A stretch of 64,000 nucleotides of DNA from Winogradskyella undariae (GTDB taxonomy: Bacteria > Bacteroidota > Bacteroidia > Flavobacteriales > Flavobacteriaceae): positions 62,001-126,000 of the forward strand of contig NZ_JABTEL010000008.1 in NCBI RefSeq assembly GCF_013285155.1, written 5' to 3'. The first letter of the stretch is position 1, and each line of letters starts with the position of its first letter. Below the pieces are notes generated by a model. The model saw nothing but the letters and a program-made list of their open reading frames with translations, had not been told where the DNA came from and made no database searches. Positions 1-9,934 of the stretch are shown one piece after another. The translations under genes were made by a program, and so were the position numbers.

Positions 1-176
1 AAAGGCCCGCCATAAAACCACTTAGAACACCCTAACCTTCCAAGATTTCTGCGTATCTGTATGAGATTAGGGTTAAAGAAAGCGCTACGAATGTTTGGTG
101 AACTTTTAAGACCTTATATTATGCTAGCTTATATGTGAGAAGTCGCTGTAGGTGAAACCGAAAGGGACCTCCACCA
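1..176 (+). ncRNA. possible 3' part of a structured RNA entering from the left edge (tmRNA-like?)
   Basis: No open frame of note covers this stretch. Seven-base arms ACCCTAA (29-35) and TTAGGGT (67-73) can pair, and the stretch ends near 165-175 with CCTCCACCA, the kind of 3' end seen in tmRNA and CCA-encoding tRNAs, followed by a T-rich run at 200-208. A T-arm with the usual GGTTCGAAT loop is not visible, which argues against a normal tmRNA end. The strand is inferred from the CCA end. This is a weak call; the region could simply be non-coding sequence. Confidence 0.22.
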
Positions 177-324
177 ATTAGGTGTTAAAAATCTTTATCT
201 TTTTTTAATCCTATTAACTCTGTTTTGTTTTTTAGTGTCTAATTTACTTGTTTAAGTGTGAGTTATGGGTTTTAAGGTTTTTAAATTCCTTATATGATAA
301 GGAGCGTTTTAAACCGTTGTTGCG

Positions 325-2076
325 CTATTCTTTAGAGAGTTGGTCTAAGAACATTTTAATGGACACCTCTGTAGGTATGTTTAGTTTTTTCTTTAATCGG
401 CTTCGGGCTACTTTTACCGTATCTGGTGTTACATTTAAGATGGTGGCCGTTTCTTTTATAGACAAATTCATTTTAGTTAATAAGCAATAGCGAATTTGTG
501 TATCTGATAGGTTTGGATATTTGTTTAGTAATTTAGCCGACATGGTTGGGTATTCAGATTCTATTCTTTTTGTAATAATAGATACATCAGAAGCAGATTT
601 AATAAGGTCGTTTACTTTTTGCTTAGCAGCTTCTAACTTTGGTATTACTGGTTTTTTTATTTCGTTTAGTTCGTTTTTAATTAATGTTAGTGTTTCTATA
701 CGTTGTGATAATGCAATAGCAGAAGCTTCAAGTTCGTTTTCACGAAGTATAATTTTTTCTTCAAGTAATTTTTTCTCATTATTCATTAGAACTTCTATAA
801 TTTTTTCTCCTTTTTTATATTTTCTAAATAATAGAATACTTCCTAATAGTAAAATTATACTTGCAAGTATGGCACTAATAGTTAAATAATAGAGTTCCTG
901 TTTTTTGTTTTTAATTTCTAACAACTCCATGTCGAAAAGCATTTGTTGACTTTTTTGTTTTTCTTTGAGGAGTTTTATGTTAGAGTCAATATAATTGGAA
1001 AGCGCTTTTTTTTCATTAGATCTTAAACTGTCCACTAATGCATCTTTTTTTTGATATATATCTACAGCTTTTAAATATTGCTTATTCTCTGTGTAATATT
1101 CAGCCAGTCTATCGTAGGAATCTTTTTTATATTCAGAGCCATGTGCAAGTTTAGAGGCTTCTTTTCTGTAGGTAATTGCTTTGTCTAGATTTCCTGCCGC
1201 ATGATAGAATGTGCTTAAATAAGCCGTGTTATTAAAAATAAGCTGATAGTCTTTGTTTTCTAAGCAATATTTTCTCACAGCTAGGGCCGAGTCAATGGCC
1301 TTTTGGATATCGCCTAAGTTATAATAATCATTTGCTAACTTATTTTTAGTCCACCAGATTTCTGGAATGTCATTATTTTTTATGGCTAATTTTAATAGTT
1401 CTTTATGTAAAGGATAGCTTTTTTCAGGTCTTTTTTTGTGAACATAATTTGCAGAAATATTTTTTAATAAAAGCTTTTTTGTAAAATCGCCTACATTAAC
1501 AGTATCTTTTAATAACGGGGTCAGTACTTCGAGTGCTTTATCGTATTGGAATTTGTGGTAGTAAATTTCAGCGATTGAGATGTTGTAGGCTATAAATAAT
1601 TTTGTATCTCCCTTTGAAATTAATGGATAAACCTTAAAATAGCTTTTTAAGCCTTGTTCGGGCAATCCAAATCCATTAGCTAATATTTGCCCTTTATTTA
1701 AATAATATTGAGGAAGTTTTAATCTTTTAATTAGTAGGGTATCTTCTTTTATACTTTTTGTAGCCATTTTTGTTTCAAAAAGATCGGCATAATGTAAAAC
1801 ACTATCAATATTTGGTTTTGAATTTACGCCATAATACCACATTAATGATTTATAAGCGGAAAGTATGCCTTGGTCGTAAGATAGTTTTTTTGATTGTCTT
1901 AAAAGTTTGTTATGCACAAAATAAGCTTCTTCAGAAGCTTGTCCGTAAAATTGATTGTGTAAACTGTCTAAATCACTAATTTTAATTAAGGGTTCATTAT
2001 TTTGCGCATAGCATGTGTTACCAAAAAGGAGGGTAAAAAAGAGTATGCTTGATTTTTTTAAGGTATTTAAAAACAT
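325..2076 (-). CDS. TPR-containing membrane regulator with C-terminal LuxR-type HTH
   Basis: 583 aa. An N-terminal signal peptide (ends near CYAQ, about residue 25) is followed by a region of TPR-like helical pairs (about 60-360), one membrane segment (about 396-417, LTISAILASIILLLG), a cytoplasmic coiled coil, and a C-terminal helix-turn-helix (about 518-580) with the LuxR-like pattern LSDTQIRYC...SIKETATILNVTPDTVKVARSRLKKKL. This architecture is a common flavobacterial one-component sensor: the periplasmic TPR part is thought to sense a protein or peptide and the cytoplasmic HTH to bind DNA. It is divergent from the T9SS type A protein that starts at 2686, with about 600 nt between them, so regulation of that gene is a reasonable inference but not shown. 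A second protein of the same design lies at 26801-28438. Confidence 0.8.
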   Translation of the reverse strand: MFLNTLKKSSILFFTLLFGNTCYAQNNEPLIKISDLDSLHNQFYGQASEEAYFVHNKLLRQSKKLSYDQGILSAYKSLMWYYGVNSKPNIDSVLHYADLFETKMATKSIKEDTLLIKRLKLPQYYLNKGQILANGFGLPEQGLKSYFKVYPLISKGDTKLFIAYNISIAEIYYHKFQYDKALEVLTPLLKDTVNVGDFTKKLLLKNISANYVHKKRPEKSYPLHKELLKLAIKNNDIPEIWWTKNKLANDYYNLGDIQKAIDSALAVRKYCLENKDYQLIFNNTAYLSTFYHAAGNLDKAITYRKEASKLAHGSEYKKDSYDRLAEYYTENKQYLKAVDIYQKKDALVDSLRSNEKKALSNYIDSNIKLLKEKQKSQQMLFDMELLEIKNKKQELYYLTISAILASIILLLGSILLFRKYKKGEKIIEVLMNNEKKLLEEKIILRENELEASAIALSQRIETLTLIKNELNEIKKPVIPKLEAAKQKVNDLIKSASDVSIITKRIESEYPTMSAKLLNKYPNLSDTQIRYCLLTKMNLSIKETATILNVTPDTVKVARSRLKKKLNIPTEVSIKMFLDQLSKE

Positions 2077-2685
2077 AATTACTTTATGATTTTGTTCGTT
2101 TGAGATGCTAATTCTTCTCCAAAAAAAAGAGTTGTTATTTTTCTTTTTGAATCCAGAGATTATTTAAATCTTATAATGATAATAAAAGTTTATCATATAA
2201 TTAAGGCATTTAAATTTATATGGATTTTTTTGTGATAATCATGATTTTGGAGTGATTTTTTATTGAAATCAATGCGTTTTTAAGCCTTATATTGAACTCT
2301 AATGTTTTTATTTTTTAGAGTCGTTCATATGTTAATTTTTTTGCTTGTCATTATTTTTTTAGGTAAGCACTACTTTAGTTGCCGTTGTTTTTTTTAAGAT
2401 AAATTCAAGTAAAAGTCCGAAGTTTTACTTAATTCTCATTTATTTAGTAATATCTCGTTATTTTTTGTTGTAATTTATTTATTTTGTTAACAAGTTGTTT
2501 TTCAGGTTTTTGCGCTTATTTTTTTTTATTAATTTTAACATGATTACCTTTTGATAACCCTTAAAATTCAAAAATAAGGAAGATAATGTTCAACTTGAGC
2601 TTCATAAGTTTAAAATATTTAATTCTCTTTAAGAAGATTCCGTTTTTAAACTAAAAAAAAACACTAACTATTTAATCTTGACTTT
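2077..2685. other. 609-nt divergent intergenic region, no gene seen
   Basis: Very AT-rich stretch between two divergent genes. No frame longer than a few dozen codons and no clear RNA gene is visible. It must hold the promoters of both flanking genes, but I do not see a convincing TTG-N19-TAnnTTTG pair on either strand, so no promoter is placed. Its length is unusual for this otherwise compact genome and leaves room for regulator binding sites. Confidence 0.5.
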
Positions 2686-5600
2686 ATGAAAAAAATTACT
2701 TTTCTATTTATTCTAATGATTGCTTTTTGTTGGCAGTCTAATGCTCAATTTACAGAGAGCTTTGAAACCGAAATACCAGCGACATGGACTATTTTAGATC
2801 TTTCTAGTACAAATGGTTGGGTCTGGGATGATACACCAGAAGATGAAGGTGCGCAAGATGGTGTTGCTATTGCAAGGATTGAATCGGGATATGACGCTGC
2901 TAACGATGATTACTTAGTTACACCTCAAATTTCGGTGACTTCTGGTTTAAACGATAGATTAACATTTTATACCAAATCAAGAAGTGGTTTGTTTTCAGAG
3001 CCTTACGAGGTATTGTTGTCTACAGCCACAGCTACTGCTACGGACTTTACTGTAATTCTACAGTCAGAAAGCGAAGCTCCTGATGAATGGACTAAAGTGA
3101 CTTTGGACCTTTCTTCTTATAATGGACAATCGATTTACGTTGCAGTTAGGACAACATCTTATAGTAATTGGGAATTATTTGTTGATAATTTTGTAAACGA
3201 CACATTCCCTGCATGTATGGAGCCTACAGATTTAACAGTGATAAATACATCTAATGTCACGGCCGATTTAGCCTGGACAGAGAATGGTACAGCTACTTCT
3301 TGGAATTTGGAAGTTGTTGATATTACTGCAGGTGGATCTGTAACGGGTGCTTCAACTGTTAGTGGCGTTACTAACCCTTATACTTTATCTGGTTTAACGG
3401 CTAATAACGATTATGAATTTTATGTGCAAGCTGATTGTGGCGCAGAAGGGCCATCTATTTGGGTAGGTCCAATGGCATTTACGACGACTTGTGAAGCTTT
3501 TACAGCTCCTTACACTCAAAATTTTGAGAATGCTGGTGGTATTCCAGATTGTTGGACAATGTCTAGTGATTCAGGAGAAGAAGATTGGTTTTTTAGAGAT
3601 TCTGGTCCAAATCATGTAGGCGATGGTGGTGACATAACAGGGGCTACACTATCAAATGGCTATTATGCTGTTTGTGATGCGTCGAGTAGCCATGGTCCTA
3701 GATATTTATTGAGTCCTATAGTGGATGTAAGTACATTAACAACACCAGAATTACGTTTTTATGAACTGAGTAATGCTGAGGATTCAAATAATGCACAATT
3801 AGATGTCGAAGTTTGGGATGGTGCTGCGTGGAATCTTATGGCAACATATAATACAAATACAGTGGATTGGGAATTGAAATCTATAGATCTAAGTGGTTTA
3901 ACATTTACTGGGCCAACACAGGCACGTTTTACCTTTTCTGAACCTAATGGAGGTGGTGATGATGATATTGCTATTGATGATGTTATTTTTGATAACCCTA
4001 TAGCTTGTATTTTTCCTGCAGATTTAACAGTTGCAAATGTTACGGCTACAACAGCAGATTTGGTATGGACAGAAACTGGTACTGCTGTAGCTTGGAATAT
4101 TGAAATTGTTAATCTAACTGCAAGCGAAACTGCAACAGGTGTGGCAACACTATCTGAAGTTACTAATCCATATACAATAACTGGTTTATTGCCAAATACC
4201 AATTATGAATTTTATGTACAGTCAAATTGTGGTGCCACCGATGGAAATTCGTTTTGGATAGGACCAGTATCATTTCAAACGGATTGTAATGCGCTTACAG
4301 CGCCTTATACAGAAGGTTTTGATAATGGTGGTGCTATACCAGAATGTTGGAGAATGTATAGTGATTCGGGTGAGGAAGATTGGATTTTTCAAGATTCAGG
4401 ATTAAGTCATGTTGGTGATCATGGTGTACTAATAGGAAGTACAGTGACAGGAGGTTTCTATGCCGCAGCAGATGCTTCTCAGGATCATGGTCCTAGATAT
4501 TTGTTGAGCCCTTTAGTAGATGTAAGTACATTGACAACACCAGCATTAAGTTTTTATGAAATAAGTAATTCTGAAGATTCAGAAAATGCACAACTAGATG
4601 TCGAAGTTTGGGATGGTGCAGCTTGGAATCTAATGGCAACTTATAATACAAATACAGTAGGTTGGGAATTGAAAACTTTAGACATTAGTGGTTTAACGTT
4701 TACCGGACCAGCACAAGCGCGTTTTACATATTCTGAAGTTATTGCGCCTGGTGATGTTGACGATGATATTGCTATTGATGATGTTACTTTTGGAGAGGCG
4801 CCTGCTTGTATGGCTCCTACAGATTTATCTGTATCAAATATTACATTAACTACAGCAGACGTCGCGTGGACAGCTAATGGTAATGGTACTACTTGGAATA
4901 TTGAAGTTGTTAATTTAACAGCAGGTGAAACAGCTACAGGAGTAGCAACAGTAACAGGAGTTACAAATCCTTATACTCTTACAGGTTTAACAGCTGATAA
5001 CCATTACGAAGTTTATGTGCAGGCCGATTGTGGTGCAGAAGGAGTTTCTTTATGGGTAGGTCCGTATCCATTTGCAACTGCAATTATTCCTCCAGCTTGT
5101 GGTGGTCTTTTTGTAGATGGTGGTGGTAGCGATGGTAATTATTCGGAATCTGAATTTTCGTCTTCGACTATTCTTCCAGATTCAGCCGGAGAAGCCGTAA
5201 CTATTACATTTACATATGTTGATATAGAGGTTGATACTTTTGGTACAGGTGAGCAAGATGGTTGTTATGACTATTTAACTATTTATAATGGGCCAGATAA
5301 TACCTATCCTGTTTTAGCACAAACATTGTGTGGGCAAGACAGTAGTAATGGCGATAATACAATTGTAGCCGATAGTGAACTTCATGTTGGTGATTCTTTT
5401 ACCTCTACAGATGCATCAGGAGCCTTAACTATTGAGTTTAGATCTAATCCTTATACTAATTTAACAGGTTGGGAAGCAACAGTGTCTTGTGCTACTTTAA
5501 GTATTGACGATCTGGTTAACGAATCTGCATTTACTTACTATCCTAATCCAGTTAAAAACACGTTGTCATTGAATGCTCAAAAAAGTATTGAAAATATAAT

Positions 5601-5751
5601 AGTGTACAATATGTTGGGGCAAAAGGTGTTACATACAGCTCCTAATAGTATTGCAAGTGAGTTAGATATGTCTAGCTTAAGTACTGGTACTTATTTTGTT
5701 AAGGTTACTATTGAAAGTGTGACGCAAACGATACGCGTAATTAAACAATAA
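2686..5751 (+). CDS. T9SS type A secreted multidomain adhesin-like protein (choice-of-anchor J, FN3, CUB)
   Basis: 1021 aa. Signal peptide at 1-20 (cleavage after SNA). Domains in order: choice-of-anchor J/cleaved-adhesin-like (about 21-172), fibronectin type III (177-267), anchor J/MAM-like (268-438), FN3 (440-532), anchor J/MAM-like (533-705), FN3 (707-800), CUB-like (804-935, with CYDYLTIYNGP), and a C-terminal T9SS type A sorting domain (about 945-1021, starting at YYPNPVKN). The anchor J + FN3 unit is duplicated: residues 268-532 and 533-800 are close copies, also at the DNA level, which points to a recent internal duplication. The protein is expected to cross the outer membrane by the T9SS and be released or attached to the cell surface. 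Function is unknown; no catalytic domain is seen. A terminator follows directly. Confidence 0.85.
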   Translation: MKKITFLFILMIAFCWQSNAQFTESFETEIPATWTILDLSSTNGWVWDDTPEDEGAQDGVAIARIESGYDAANDDYLVTPQISVTSGLNDRLTFYTKSRSGLFSEPYEVLLSTATATATDFTVILQSESEAPDEWTKVTLDLSSYNGQSIYVAVRTTSYSNWELFVDNFVNDTFPACMEPTDLTVINTSNVTADLAWTENGTATSWNLEVVDITAGGSVTGASTVSGVTNPYTLSGLTANNDYEFYVQADCGAEGPSIWVGPMAFTTTCEAFTAPYTQNFENAGGIPDCWTMSSDSGEEDWFFRDSGPNHVGDGGDITGATLSNGYYAVCDASSSHGPRYLLSPIVDVSTLTTPELRFYELSNAEDSNNAQLDVEVWDGAAWNLMATYNTNTVDWELKSIDLSGLTFTGPTQARFTFSEPNGGGDDDIAIDDVIFDNPIACIFPADLTVANVTATTADLVWTETGTAVAWNIEIVNLTASETATGVATLSEVTNPYTITGLLPNTNYEFYVQSNCGATDGNSFWIGPVSFQTDCNALTAPYTEGFDNGGAIPECWRMYSDSGEEDWIFQDSGLSHVGDHGVLIGSTVTGGFYAAADASQDHGPRYLLSPLVDVSTLTTPALSFYEISNSEDSENAQLDVEVWDGAAWNLMATYNTNTVGWELKTLDISGLTFTGPAQARFTYSEVIAPGDVDDDIAIDDVTFGEAPACMAPTDLSVSNITLTTADVAWTANGNGTTWNIEVVNLTAGETATGVATVTGVTNPYTLTGLTADNHYEVYVQADCGAEGVSLWVGPYPFATAIIPPACGGLFVDGGGSDGNYSESEFSSSTILPDSAGEAVTITFTYVDIEVDTFGTGEQDGCYDYLTIYNGPDNTYPVLAQTLCGQDSSNGDNTIVADSELHVGDSFTSTDASGALTIEFRSNPYTNLTGWEATVSCATLSIDDLVNESAFTYYPNPVKNTLSLNAQKSIENIIVYNMLGQKVLHTAPNSIASELDMSSLSTGTYFVKVTIESVTQTIRVIKQ

Positions 5752-5769
5752 ATTTATTAAAGCACACAG

Positions 5770-5808
5770 AAGCCACTTAATTTTACTATGTGGCTTTTGT
5801 TGTTTTTA
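5770..5808 (+). terminator. rho-independent terminator after the type A adhesin
   Basis: Arms AAGCCAC (5770-5776) and GTGGCTT (5790-5796) are followed by a T-rich tail. It lies 18 nt after the stop of the upstream gene and separates it from the type B adhesin operon. Confidence 0.75.
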
Positions 5809-5879
5809 TTGATTTAGGGTTTAACAGTTGTCTGTTTAAAAATTGACTAATTTTTTTATCGCATTAAATAAAAAATAAA

Positions 5880-8800
5880 ATGAAAAAGAATATCTTCAAA
5901 CTGACCTTTTTAGCTTTCTGTTTGCTTGGGAGTTCAATAGCTTTATGTCAAACCATACCCTCACCAGTTGGGGTGTCTTGTTCTTCTAATAATTCTACTT
6001 ACGTATTTACAGAAGAATTTGATGATTCTGATGGATGGGTAGGGGATATCACAACTAATAATATTGGTGGTAATTGGGAAGTGCCCGGTAATTCTGATAG
6101 TAGTGGAACTGGGCCAAGTTCAGCATTTAGCGGTTCACATTATATGAATTATGAAGCATCAGGTAATGTTAACCAGGCCTCATCATCAATAATTAGTCCC
6201 GTTATTGATCTTACTACAGCTACAGATGGGGCAGAATTGTCTTTTTATCTGCATGCTTATGGTGATAATATGGGAGAATTAGAAGTTGGAGTTTCTACTT
6301 CAATTTCGGGCCCCTTTACAAATGTATTTACATGGACAGGTGAATTACAGACTTCTAGTTCTGAAGCTTGGGTTCCGGTAGGTGTTAATTTGGATGCTTA
6401 TCTCGGACAATCTATATATCTTAGATTTAAGAATACACGAATCACTCTTAGTAGTCGAGCAGACATGTCTATAGATTTAGTCCGTGTAGAAACCTGTGGG
6501 ACATTTTGTATTTCACCAACACTTTCTCTTAACTATGTGAATTCTAATACTTCAAGTGCATCTGCTAGTTTTTATTGGGACGCAAATGATAGTGAAACGT
6601 CTTGGGAGTATGTTGTACAACCTTCAGGATCTGGTATTCCAGCTTCGGGTATAGCGTCTACAGTAACCAATATTATTGCAAATGATTTATTGTTTGGAAC
6701 GGCGTATGAAGTATATGTAAGAGCAAATTGTACCAATGGGAATAGTATTTGGGCAGGACCCTTAACTTTTACGACGCCTATACAAACGAATTTTATAGTA
6801 GATTGTAGTGCAGGTCCTTTAGTAGAGTCACTGTGTTATGGAGATGGAGGCGTGACTAACCCTGAAGTATTTACTTTTACGAGTACAGATGGTACTCCTT
6901 TAACATTAACTTTTCAGTCTGGTTATGTTCAACAAGGCTGGGATCCATTGGTTGTTATTGATACCGATGGCTCTTCTATAGTTGCTTTTGAGGATTATTT
7001 TTTCGGTGACGAAGGTGATTTAACAGGTGTGACCTATACGTCTACAGGAAATAGAATTTCTTTTTATGTTGCTTCAGATGATTTTGTACCATCAAGTTGT
7101 GCTAATGGAGATGATCCTATGAGAGGCGGTATTAATTATACCGTTAATTGTGCTACCTGTACAAATTCAGAATCAACCTTTACAATTGTAGATGATTGTG
7201 ATACTGGTGATCAGTTTTTATTAGATGTTAATGTTACCTCTTTAGGTACTGCTTCATCTTTAACCTTATCTAATAACATAGATTTAAATACGACCACTAT
7301 AAATGCCGTTGGAACTTATCAAATTGGACCCTTTCCTTTCTTTACCGATGTCATCTATACTTTAAGTAATGACCAAGATATTAATTGTGTATATGATAGT
7401 TTACCCATAGTAGTAAGAGCTTGTCTTCCCGAAAATGATGAGTGTTTAAATGCTGAAATAGCAGTCGTAAATACAGGTGATGATTGTACGCTATTAAATT
7501 ATGGGACTATATTATCTGCAACGCCATCTAATGTCTCAGGAACATCTTGTGAAGGAGACCCTGATGATGATGTGTGGTTTCAGTTTGTCGCTTTAAATGA
7601 TATTCAAATCATAGAGTTTATAAATATTGTAGAAAACGAAGTATCTTCAGGTCTTAATCATGCCGTTTACGAAGGTGCTTGTGGGAGTCTTAATGAATTG
7701 TATTGTTCAGATTCAAACTCTAGTGTTACCCCTCAATTGACCATTGGTGACACTTACTATATTAGAGTATTCTCAGCAGGCTCTGAAGATGAAAACGTCA
7801 CTTTTGATTTATGTATAAGAAAAGGTTTTAATAGTATAGAAGTAAGCGATAATGTATATACTGTAGACGAATTAGTACGCGATATCTTGTTTAATAGTCC
7901 CTGCGCTCAAGTCTCTAATATTACTTATTCTACAGGTATTAATTTTGATGATAGTCAGCCTAATGGTATTGGTTATTTCTCTATGGATGGTGATGGTTTT
8001 CCTTTTGAAGAAGGCCTATTATTAAGCACAGGACATGTTGTAGAGGCCGCAGGACCCAATGATGAATTAATAAATTCGGGAGGAACATCGTGGCTTGGAG
8101 ATTCAGATTTAGACGATCTTTTAGGGGTATCCTCTAGAAATGCAACTATAATTGAATTTGATTTTGTGCCATTATCAAACACTATTAGTTTTGATTTTAT
8201 GATGGCTTCAGAAGAATACACAGGAGCAACAGGCGGAACAGATGAGTGTACGTATTCAGATGCTTTTGCTTTTCTCTTAACGGATGCAGAAAACAATACC
8301 ACCAATTTAGCTGTAATACCGGGGACTACAACACCGATTTTAACAACAAATATTCATCCAGAAAATGCGTCTTGTCCAGCGATTAATGAGGAGTATTTTG
8401 GAGAATACATCACTGAAGATTTACCACCAATGAATTTTAATGGTAGAACCGTTGTTTTTACAGCTCAATCTCCTGTGGTTATTGGTGAAACCTATCATAT
8501 TAAATTGGTTGTAGCAGATGATGCAGATACACAATACGATACCGGTATTTTTCTTAAGTCTGGTAGTTTTGATATTGGAGAGTTAGACTTAGGTGATGAT
8601 ATTACTATTGAAGCAGGTACAGCAAGTTGTTTAAATGAACCTATGGTTTTAGACACCAACTTGCCTAATCTTGAACATTATTGGTTTAAAAATGGGTTAC
8701 TTCTTGCTGATGCTACTGGATCTGTTATAACGGCTACAGAACCAGGAGTCTATACAGCGCAAGTCATATTTTCTAGTAACTGTATTCTTAGTGATGAAAT

Positions 8801-9899
8801 TGTCGTTGAGTTTTTAGCTGTCCCAGTCGCTAATCCAGCCATTGATTTAATAGAATGTTCAACAACCAATCAAGCGCTATTTAACCTCGAAGAGAATGAC
8901 AGTTATATTTTAGGATCTCAGAATGCTTCAGATTATACTATTAGCTATCATGTTTCAGAACAAGATGCTATAGATCAGTTAAGTCCATTACCATCTGTTT
9001 ATAGTAATATTTCAAATCCTCAAGTTGTTTATGCGAGAATAGAAAATAATAATTCGGGATGTTTTTCTACAACCTCATTTTCTCTAATGACTACAGCTCC
9101 CTCACATACAGCATTGAGTGTAGATTTTATAGCATGCGATTTTGATAATGATGGCTTTGCTAGTTTTAATTTAGAGGATCATGATTTCGAAATTCTTAAC
9201 GGTCAAGAAGCTTCTCAATATCATGTGTCTTATTACACCTCAGAAGCCGAAGCTATATCTGCTACAAATGCATTGTCAGGTTCTTATGACAGTACCGGCG
9301 AAACTCTTTTTGTAAGAGTAGAGTCTGTCGATTTCTCAGATTGTTATGTTACCAATAGCTTTGATTTAGTTATTGGCAATCAGCCGATAACCAATTTTTC
9401 ATCAGATGTAGATTATGAAGTCTGTTCTAATGCTTCATCTCCCATAGATATTGAAGCCATTCCTGAAAATTATTCATTATCTGAAGTGTCTATAAGCTGG
9501 TATCGAGATGGTGGTTTAATAGCTGATGAAACTAGTTTGACTCTCCCTGTTTTAGAAGCTGGATTATATGAGATTGAAGTCCTATTTAATGCTACAGGAT
9601 GTATAGGTGTTGCTGAGTTTACAATAATAGAGTTAGAGACTTGTGTTTTTCCAGAAGGTATTTCACCAGGTGTTACACCAGGTCAAAACGACACGTTTGA
9701 CTTAAGTAGTTTTGGTGTCACTAAGCTAGAAATATTTAATAGATACGGAACACTTGTATATTCTAAAGATAATTATAGAAATGAGTGGCATGGTCAAACA
9801 AACGATGGGGATGATTTACCTGTAGGCACTTATTTCTACACCGTTATTTATGAAGGTGGAGCAAAATCTAAAAGTGCTTGGGTTTATATTAACAGATAA
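5880..9899 (+). CDS. T9SS type B adhesin with anchor L domain and gliding-motility-type C-terminus
   Basis: 1339 aa. Signal peptide 1-24. An N-terminal choice-of-anchor J-like domain (about 40-205) is followed by an FN3-like domain (210-300), beta-rich domains (305-640), a choice-of-anchor L domain (about 653-900; SQPNGIGYF, EGLLLSTG, FDFMMASEEY), an Ig-like linker, two copies (about 985-1170) of the repeat that is found ten times in the protein at 13202-18670, and a C-terminal type B sorting domain (about 1257-1339; ISPGVTPGQNDTFDL, LEIFNRYGTLVYS, PVGTYFYTV). Type B cargo needs a PorP/SprF-type outer membrane partner, and one is encoded 35 nt downstream, with an OmpA protein next. This is a standard adhesin-SprF-OmpA cluster; a role in adhesion or gliding is inferred. 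The ligand is unknown. Confidence 0.85.
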   Translation: MKKNIFKLTFLAFCLLGSSIALCQTIPSPVGVSCSSNNSTYVFTEEFDDSDGWVGDITTNNIGGNWEVPGNSDSSGTGPSSAFSGSHYMNYEASGNVNQASSSIISPVIDLTTATDGAELSFYLHAYGDNMGELEVGVSTSISGPFTNVFTWTGELQTSSSEAWVPVGVNLDAYLGQSIYLRFKNTRITLSSRADMSIDLVRVETCGTFCISPTLSLNYVNSNTSSASASFYWDANDSETSWEYVVQPSGSGIPASGIASTVTNIIANDLLFGTAYEVYVRANCTNGNSIWAGPLTFTTPIQTNFIVDCSAGPLVESLCYGDGGVTNPEVFTFTSTDGTPLTLTFQSGYVQQGWDPLVVIDTDGSSIVAFEDYFFGDEGDLTGVTYTSTGNRISFYVASDDFVPSSCANGDDPMRGGINYTVNCATCTNSESTFTIVDDCDTGDQFLLDVNVTSLGTASSLTLSNNIDLNTTTINAVGTYQIGPFPFFTDVIYTLSNDQDINCVYDSLPIVVRACLPENDECLNAEIAVVNTGDDCTLLNYGTILSATPSNVSGTSCEGDPDDDVWFQFVALNDIQIIEFINIVENEVSSGLNHAVYEGACGSLNELYCSDSNSSVTPQLTIGDTYYIRVFSAGSEDENVTFDLCIRKGFNSIEVSDNVYTVDELVRDILFNSPCAQVSNITYSTGINFDDSQPNGIGYFSMDGDGFPFEEGLLLSTGHVVEAAGPNDELINSGGTSWLGDSDLDDLLGVSSRNATIIEFDFVPLSNTISFDFMMASEEYTGATGGTDECTYSDAFAFLLTDAENNTTNLAVIPGTTTPILTTNIHPENASCPAINEEYFGEYITEDLPPMNFNGRTVVFTAQSPVVIGETYHIKLVVADDADTQYDTGIFLKSGSFDIGELDLGDDITIEAGTASCLNEPMVLDTNLPNLEHYWFKNGLLLADATGSVITATEPGVYTAQVIFSSNCILSDEIVVEFLAVPVANPAIDLIECSTTNQALFNLEENDSYILGSQNASDYTISYHVSEQDAIDQLSPLPSVYSNISNPQVVYARIENNNSGCFSTTSFSLMTTAPSHTALSVDFIACDFDNDGFASFNLEDHDFEILNGQEASQYHVSYYTSEAEAISATNALSGSYDSTGETLFVRVESVDFSDCYVTNSFDLVIGNQPITNFSSDVDYEVCSNASSPIDIEAIPENYSLSEVSISWYRDGGLIADETSLTLPVLEAGLYEIEVLFNATGCIGVAEFTIIELETCVFPEGISPGVTPGQNDTFDLSSFGVTKLEIFNRYGTLVYSKDNYRNEWHGQTNDGDDLPVGTYFYTVIYEGGAKSKSAWVYINR

Positions 9900-9934
9900 T
9901 CAAAATAAAAAACTAATCGAATCAAATACTTATA

